64,000 bases of DNA from Rhodospirillaceae bacterium (GTDB lineage Bacteria > Pseudomonadota > Alphaproteobacteria > DSM-16000 > Inquilinaceae). The DNA is taken from positions 62,001 through 126,000 of the forward strand of contig JACKIG010000015.1 in the NCBI GenBank assembly GCA_020638595.1, written 5' to 3'. The position numbers were made by a program, and so were the translations under genes. Under the pieces are notes generated by a model that ran no database searches, was not told the DNA's origin, and saw only the letters and a list, made by a program, of their open reading frames with translations. Numbering within the stretch: position 1 is the first letter of the stretch; each line of letters opens with the position of its first letter. This document shows, piece by piece, positions 59,607 through 64,000 of the stretch.

Positions 59607-62012
59607 ATGGCTGACGGACACGTACAGGTCTTCGAACCGGGCATTGACCCCGTCGCGGCGGCTGCCCAGGGGCCGCATTCCGCGGCCGGCCACACGCAAG
59701 GGGACCGCCCCGCAACGGCCACGCTTGGTGACGGCAGGACCGCGCCAAGACCGGCCGGCGCCCGTCGCGCGATCGACCGAAAAGACGTGATCCTGGCGCT
59801 GGTCGTCTTCGTGGTTGCCGCGATCTTCCAGTATTCCCGCTTGTCGGAGGTCGTCGACAACGAGCTGATGGAGCGGTGGTTCGAGCTGTTTCCCGGCGAG
59901 CTGAGCGACGACCTGGTGGTCGTGGAGATCGACAGCCGCAGCATCCAGGCCCTTCGCAGCTGGCCCTGGCCACGCACCTTTCATGCCGAGGCGATCCGCA
60001 GGCTCACCGGCGCCGGTGCCGCGGCCATCGGCGTGGATATCGACTTCAGCTCCTACTCCACCGCCGAGGCCGATCTCGACCTGGTCAGGGCCGTCGCCCA
60101 ATCGGACCGGCCGGTGATCTTTCCGGTTTTCCGGCAGTGGGGCTGGACGGCGCCGGGCGAAACCGGCCTGTTTGAGTCCCAGCCGTTTCCGGAACTGGCC
60201 GTCAACTCCCTTCTGGCGCATGTGAACGTCCACCCCGATGGGGATGGCATCACGCGACGTCACGCAACCTTTGCCGAGCTGCCGGGCACCGGCACCCTGC
60301 CATCCATGGCCATGGCGCTGGCCGGCACGACCGGGGCCCCGCCGTCATTCGTCCTGGATTTCGCCATTCCGATCGAAAGCGTCCGCCGGGTGTCCTTCGT
60401 CGACCTCATCTCCGGCGACTTCGACACGGCGGCCATCGACGGCAAGCGGGTGCTGATCGGTGCCACGGCCATCGAGCTTGGCGACCAGCTGTCGGTGCCC
60501 GTACACGTGACATTGCCCGGCGTGCTGATCCACGCGCTGGCTTTCGAGACGCTGCGCCAGGGCAGGACGCTGACCCAGGCGCCTGCCGCCGCCGTCCTGG
60601 CGGGAACGCTGGCGCTGGCCCTGGGCATGGTCGTGCTGCTGCGGCGGCTGAACTGGCGGTCCGCCCTGCTTGCGGCACTTGGCGCGACGATCCTGGTCCT
60701 GGCCGCGGCGGGCGCGGCCCAGGCGCTGCTGACGCTGATCGTGCCGGTGGTGCCATGGCTCCTGGTCATCGCCTTGGCGTTCGTCGCGGCGGCGCTCGTC
60801 CAGATCGACGTGCTGATGGAACAGCTGCTGCGCAAGGCCATGGCGCTGATCCATCGCACGTCGATGATGAATTCCATCGTCAACGATACCTCCGACGGAA
60901 TCCTGATCGCCGACCGCCAGGGGAACGTCACCTTTGCCAACCCCGCCTTGAAGTCGATGCTGGGGCTGGACGAAGCGGGCATCGGCAGCCGCCAGTTCGC
61001 CCGCCGGTTCGCCGACCTCACCGGGCTGTGGCACCACGACCCCGCTGCCGGTCCGCCCGGAGACGATGCCGTGCTGAGCGGCAGCGCCCACCCGGCCGAA
61101 TGCGAGATCGAGACCGCCGCGGGCACCCGGATCGTGGTCGCCGTCCGGGCGGCCTATTCCAGGCTGAACCGCAACACGCGCCGGGCCGACGGCGAGGACG
61201 ACCAGCCGACGGGCATCTTCACGCTGCGCGACATCACGGCCCGCAAGCAGCTGGAGGAGGCGCAGGCCCGCGCCCTGGAGGAAGCCACCGGCGCCAGCCG
61301 GGCCAAGACCAATTTCCTGGCCAACATGAACCACGAGCTGCGCACGCCGCTGAACGCCATCATCGGCTTTTCAGAGATCATGCGCGATCAGGTGTTCGGC
61401 CCCCTCGGCAATGAGTCCTATGTGGACTATTCCGACAGCATCCATGAATCCGGCGCGCGGCTGTTGGCGACGGTCAACGCCGTGCTCGAGGCCGCGCGGA
61501 TCGATTCCGGCGCCTACGAGATCGACGAGGACATCACCGACCTCGCATCGCTGATCGACCACGTGACGGCGGCCCTGGCTGACGCGGCGGCGGAGCGCAG
61601 CCTGACCGTGACGGTCAGCGGCGATGCGGACTGTCCGCGCCTTCGATGCGACATCGACGCCGTGCGCAAGGCCATCCGCCACATCGCCGACAACGCCATC
61701 AAGTTCAACAAGAACCGGGGCAGCGTCGATATCCACTATGGTCCGTCCCACACCGGCGGCTTGACCGTCGAAATCACGGACACCGGCATCGGCCTGTCGG
61801 AGAACGATATCGCCAAGATCCTGAAGCCGTTTGGCCAGGCGGATGCCGCCCTCAACCGCAAATTCGAAGGCTCGGGCCTGGGGCTGACCATCGCCAGCGG
61901 CCTGATGCGCCTGCATGGCGGCACGCTCGACATCGCCAGCACGCCCAAGATCGGCACGACGGTGACGCTGTCCTTCCCGCCGGACCGATCGGTCCCCGGA
62001 TCAGGCTGCTAG
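59607..62012 (+). CDS. CHASE2-PAS sensor histidine kinase
   Basis: A protein of about 801 residues. A long N-terminal tail, a transmembrane helix (VILALVVFVVAAIFQYS), a CHASE2 extracytoplasmic domain (LVVVEIDSRSIQALRSWPWPRTFHAEAIRRLTGAGAAAIGVDIDF, GKRVLIGATAIELGDQLSVPV, GVLIHALAFETL), three transmembrane helices, a PAS domain (NDTSDGILIADRQGNVTFANPALKSML), H-box FLANMNHELRTPLNAII (His576) and HATPase (HIADNAIKFNKN, DTGIGLSENDI, GSGLGLTIASGLM). Start is ATG 59607, or GTG 59595. The ligand is unknown. It probably reads the state of the FecR protein encoded upstream. No receiver gene is adjacent. Confidence 0.92.
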   Translation: MADGHVQVFEPGIDPVAAAAQGPHSAAGHTQGDRPATATLGDGRTAPRPAGARRAIDRKDVILALVVFVVAAIFQYSRLSEVVDNELMERWFELFPGELSDDLVVVEIDSRSIQALRSWPWPRTFHAEAIRRLTGAGAAAIGVDIDFSSYSTAEADLDLVRAVAQSDRPVIFPVFRQWGWTAPGETGLFESQPFPELAVNSLLAHVNVHPDGDGITRRHATFAELPGTGTLPSMAMALAGTTGAPPSFVLDFAIPIESVRRVSFVDLISGDFDTAAIDGKRVLIGATAIELGDQLSVPVHVTLPGVLIHALAFETLRQGRTLTQAPAAAVLAGTLALALGMVVLLRRLNWRSALLAALGATILVLAAAGAAQALLTLIVPVVPWLLVIALAFVAAALVQIDVLMEQLLRKAMALIHRTSMMNSIVNDTSDGILIADRQGNVTFANPALKSMLGLDEAGIGSRQFARRFADLTGLWHHDPAAGPPGDDAVLSGSAHPAECEIETAAGTRIVVAVRAAYSRLNRNTRRADGEDDQPTGIFTLRDITARKQLEEAQARALEEATGASRAKTNFLANMNHELRTPLNAIIGFSEIMRDQVFGPLGNESYVDYSDSIHESGARLLATVNAVLEAARIDSGAYEIDEDITDLASLIDHVTAALADAAAERSLTVTVSGDADCPRLRCDIDAVRKAIRHIADNAIKFNKNRGSVDIHYGPSHTGGLTVEITDTGIGLSENDIAKILKPFGQADAALNRKFEGSGLGLTIASGLMRLHGGTLDIASTPKIGTTVTLSFPPDRSVPGSGC

Positions 62013-62025
62013 CTGCCCGTCCGCC

Positions 62026-63441
62026 CTACCCGCCGGCGCTGCGATAGATCAGCGTCGGCAGCCACATGGACAGGGCGGGCACGAACGTCACCAGCATCAG
62101 CACCGCGACCAGCGGAATCAGGAACGGCGCCGTCGCCGCCGCACACCGCTCGAACGACAGCTTCGAGACGCGCGACAGCACGTACAGCACCATGCCGACA
62201 GGCGGCGTCAAGAGGCCGATCATCAGGTTCAACACCATCATGACGCCGAAGTGAATCGGGTCCATCCCGATTTCCGGCCGGGTGACGATGGGCAGCAGCA
62301 CCGGCACCAGGATGGTGATGGCGGCGATCGTCTCCATGAAACAGCCGACCACCAGCAGGATCAGGTTGATCAGCAGCAGGATCAGGATGGGATTGTCGGT
62401 GACGGTCAGGATCCAGGCCGCGAACGCCTCCGTCACGCGGTTGCTGGTCAGGATCCAGGCGAAGATCGAGGCCCCGGCGACGATCAAAAGGATGATCGCC
62501 GTCGTTTCGATCGTTTCCATGCTGACCTTCAGCAGGCGGCCGACGGTCAGCGTCCGGTAAACCACGAGGCCCAGGAACAGGGCGTAGACGACGGCCGCGA
62601 TGGCGGCCTCCGTCGGCGTGAAGGCACCGGTCAGGATGCCGCCGACGATGATCACCGGCGTCCCCAGCGACAGCAGTGCACGGGCGAAGCTCTGCCCCAG
62701 GGCACCGAGGGAGAAGGCGGCATCGCGCGGATAGCTGCGCACCCGCGCGTAGTAGGCGATCATCACCATCAGCGCCACCGCCATCGCGAGGCCGGGCAGG
62801 AAGCCGGCGACGAACAGTTCGCCCACCGACGTGTTCGGCGCCATCACCGCATAGATCACCATGGGCAGGCTGGGCGGGATGATCGGCCCGATGGTCGACG
62901 AGGCTGCGGTCACGCCGACGGCGAAGCCGGGGTCATAGCCGGCGTCGCGCATCGCCTTGATCTCGATGGTTCCCAGGCCGCCGGCATCGGCGACGGCGGC
63001 CCCCGACATGCCGGCGAAGATCACGCTGGCGCCGACATTGACATGGCCCAGGCCGCCGCGCAGCCAGCCGAACATCGCCTTGGCGAAGCCGAAGATGCGC
63101 TCCGTGATGCCGGCGGTGTTCATCAGGCTGCCGGCGAGGATGAAGAACGGGATGGCCAGCAGCGGAAAGCTGTTCACGCCGCCGACCATGCGGTGGATGA
63201 CGACGACGTCCGGCGGCCGGCCGGCCAGCAGCACATAGAGCAGCGACGATCCCGCCAGCGCCATCGACACCGGCACGCCGGCCAAGAGGAAGGCGAAGAC
63301 ACCGGCGAACAGGAAGGACAAGAGGTCGCCGTCCAGCGCCAGGGCCACGGCGGCCATCGCGGTGATGACGATGGCGGCGGTGGACAGCGACTGGGCGACG
63401 CGCCCGGCCCCGGCCCGGTTGGCTGCGGCTTGGCTGGCCAC
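62026..63441 (-). CDS. dctM: TRAP transporter large permease
   Basis: About 471 residues with roughly 12 helices. DctM marks: LLAIPFFILAGSLMNTAGITERIFGFAKAMFGWLRGGLGHVNVGASVIFAGMSGAAVADAGGLGTIEIKAM, SSTIGPIIPPSLPMVIYAVMA and LVVGCFMETIAAITILVPVLLPI. It moves an organic acid using a sodium gradient with a periplasmic binding protein. GTG 63441 lies 2 nt after the dctQ stop and is preferred over 63501, which would overlap dctQ. The solute-binding gene is not in the window and should lie to the right. It converges with the CHASE2 kinase at a 13-nt gap. Confidence 0.92.
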   Translation of the reverse strand: MASQAAANRAGAGRVAQSLSTAAIVITAMAAVALALDGDLLSFLFAGVFAFLLAGVPVSMALAGSSLLYVLLAGRPPDVVVIHRMVGGVNSFPLLAIPFFILAGSLMNTAGITERIFGFAKAMFGWLRGGLGHVNVGASVIFAGMSGAAVADAGGLGTIEIKAMRDAGYDPGFAVGVTAASSTIGPIIPPSLPMVIYAVMAPNTSVGELFVAGFLPGLAMAVALMVMIAYYARVRSYPRDAAFSLGALGQSFARALLSLGTPVIIVGGILTGAFTPTEAAIAAVVYALFLGLVVYRTLTVGRLLKVSMETIETTAIILLIVAGASIFAWILTSNRVTEAFAAWILTVTDNPILILLLINLILLVVGCFMETIAAITILVPVLLPIVTRPEIGMDPIHFGVMMVLNLMIGLLTPPVGMVLYVLSRVSKLSFERCAAATAPFLIPLVAVLMLVTFVPALSMWLPTLIYRSAGG

Positions 63442-63443
63442 GG

Positions 63444-64000
63444 TCAGTCCGCCGTCGTGCCGATGCCCGGGCGCGTCAGCAGGCTGAAGCCCTGGCGCCA
63501 ATGGCGCCAGGCCAGCTGAACGGCCCGGAAGGACATGGCGACGAACGCTGCAAACACGATGTAGTAGATCACCGACTTGGAGACCTCGATCGACGTCATG
63601 AGCTGGTTGGTGTCGCGGGCCAGCTTGAAGGTGATCACCGAGGCGGTGATCAGGAAGGCGATGCGCGCGACGTCCACCAAGGTCGACAGCACCCGCGCCA
63701 CGCGATCGGGAAGGTAGCGGTAGAAGAACTCCACAAAGATGTGGGAGTTGTTCTGGACCCCGAGGACGGAGCCGGTGAACGCCACCAGGATCAGCAGGTA
63801 ACGGGCGATCTCTTCCGTCCAGCCGATGGAATCGTTCAGCACATAGCGGCTGAAGAACTGCAGGAAGACGACCCCCGACAGCACCCAGAAGATGACGAAG
63901 GCGATGATGCCTTCCGGCGACAGGTCGCGGAAGGACAGCTCCTCGTCGTCCGGCAGGAGGGGTCCGGCCGGCTCGTCCTGCGGTGGTACCGGGGGCCGGG
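63444..64000 (-). CDS. dctQ: TRAP transporter small permease, cut by the right edge
   Basis: A four-helix DctQ subunit of which at least 184 residues are in view, including FWVLSGVVFLQFFSRYVLNDSIGWTEEIARYLLILVAFTGS, the family core, and NNSHIFVEFFYRYLP. The reading frame continues to the window edge with LPDDEELSFRDLSPEG before the first helix and no start codon, so the true start is beyond 64000. A start at GTG 63884 would remove part of helix 1. It partners DctM, which begins 2 nt after its stop. Confidence 0.9.
   Translation of the reverse strand, partial: RPPVPPQDEPAGPLLPDDEELSFRDLSPEGIIAFVIFWVLSGVVFLQFFSRYVLNDSIGWTEEIARYLLILVAFTGSVLGVQNNSHIFVEFFYRYLPDRVARVLSTLVDVARIAFLITASVITFKLARDTNQLMTSIEVSKSVIYYIVFAAFVAMSFRAVQLAWRHWRQGFSLLTRPGIGTTAD

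Overview
This is a very GC-rich window with tightly packed, often overlapping genes (ATGA, GTGA and longer stop/start overlaps). The gene content points to an alphaproteobacterium, most likely Rhodospirillales-like: RegB/RegA redox regulators, an OxyR-KatG pair, a DhaKLM phosphotransferase system with separate EI and HPr, TRAP and Liv-type transporters, Ku/LigD repair, and several c-di-GMP and PAS sensor proteins. I recognise no tRNA, rRNA, prophage, IS transposase or CRISPR array. The taxon is inferred from gene content and not established by a marker gene.

Layout, left to right. 0-4 kb: a secreted ankyrin-repeat protein, a SYLF lipid-binding protein, and late cobalamin genes (cobC-type phosphatase and cobS on minus, divergent from cobT on plus). 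4-12 kb: a 1097-residue PAS/GGDEF/EAL membrane protein, an ABC-2 exporter pair, and regB-regA. 11-18.4 kb: oxyR divergent from katG, an SHMT-like PLP enzyme divergent from an AMP-forming ligase, and a secreted DUF1579 protein. 18.4-18.7 kb: a perfect 146-bp inverted repeat built from a recurring 27-bp motif. 19-23.6 kb: a membrane histidine kinase overlapping a REC-DUF3369-(degenerate GGDEF)-EAL effector. 23.8-28.3 kb: an acyl-activating/ACP/acyltransferase tri-domain protein coupled to a UMF1-type MFS transporter, then a GNAT enzyme. 28.4-28.6 kb: a REP/BIME-like block with a 71-bp tandem period.

28.6-43.5 kb is the most distinctive region, a two-way catabolic island. Minus strand: a tautomerase-SnoaL fusion, then leuC-like and leuD-like genes. 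Plus strand: a complete Liv-type ABC importer, an isocitrate lyase/PEP mutase-family lyase, an FrdA-like flavoprotein, a GntR/UTRA regulator, HyuB, a frameshifted HyuA, and an isochorismatase-fold protein lacking the catalytic cysteine. Together they look like uptake and stepwise breakdown of one unidentified organic acid or lactam.

43.5-52.6 kb: a small unknown protein divergent from the Ku-LigD end-joining operon, a GNAT/C39-peptidase plus RLAN/ATP-grasp pair, a SLC13-type permease, and an unknown conserved-looking protein. 53.1-57.6 kb: dhaL-dhaM-HPr-EI-HTH operon, with dhaK on the opposite strand convergent to it. 58-62 kb: a FecR-domain protein with 28 tandem (Gly/Ala)-Gly-Gly-Asn units, followed by a CHASE2-PAS histidine kinase. 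62-64 kb: a TRAP transporter (dctM, and dctQ running off the right edge).
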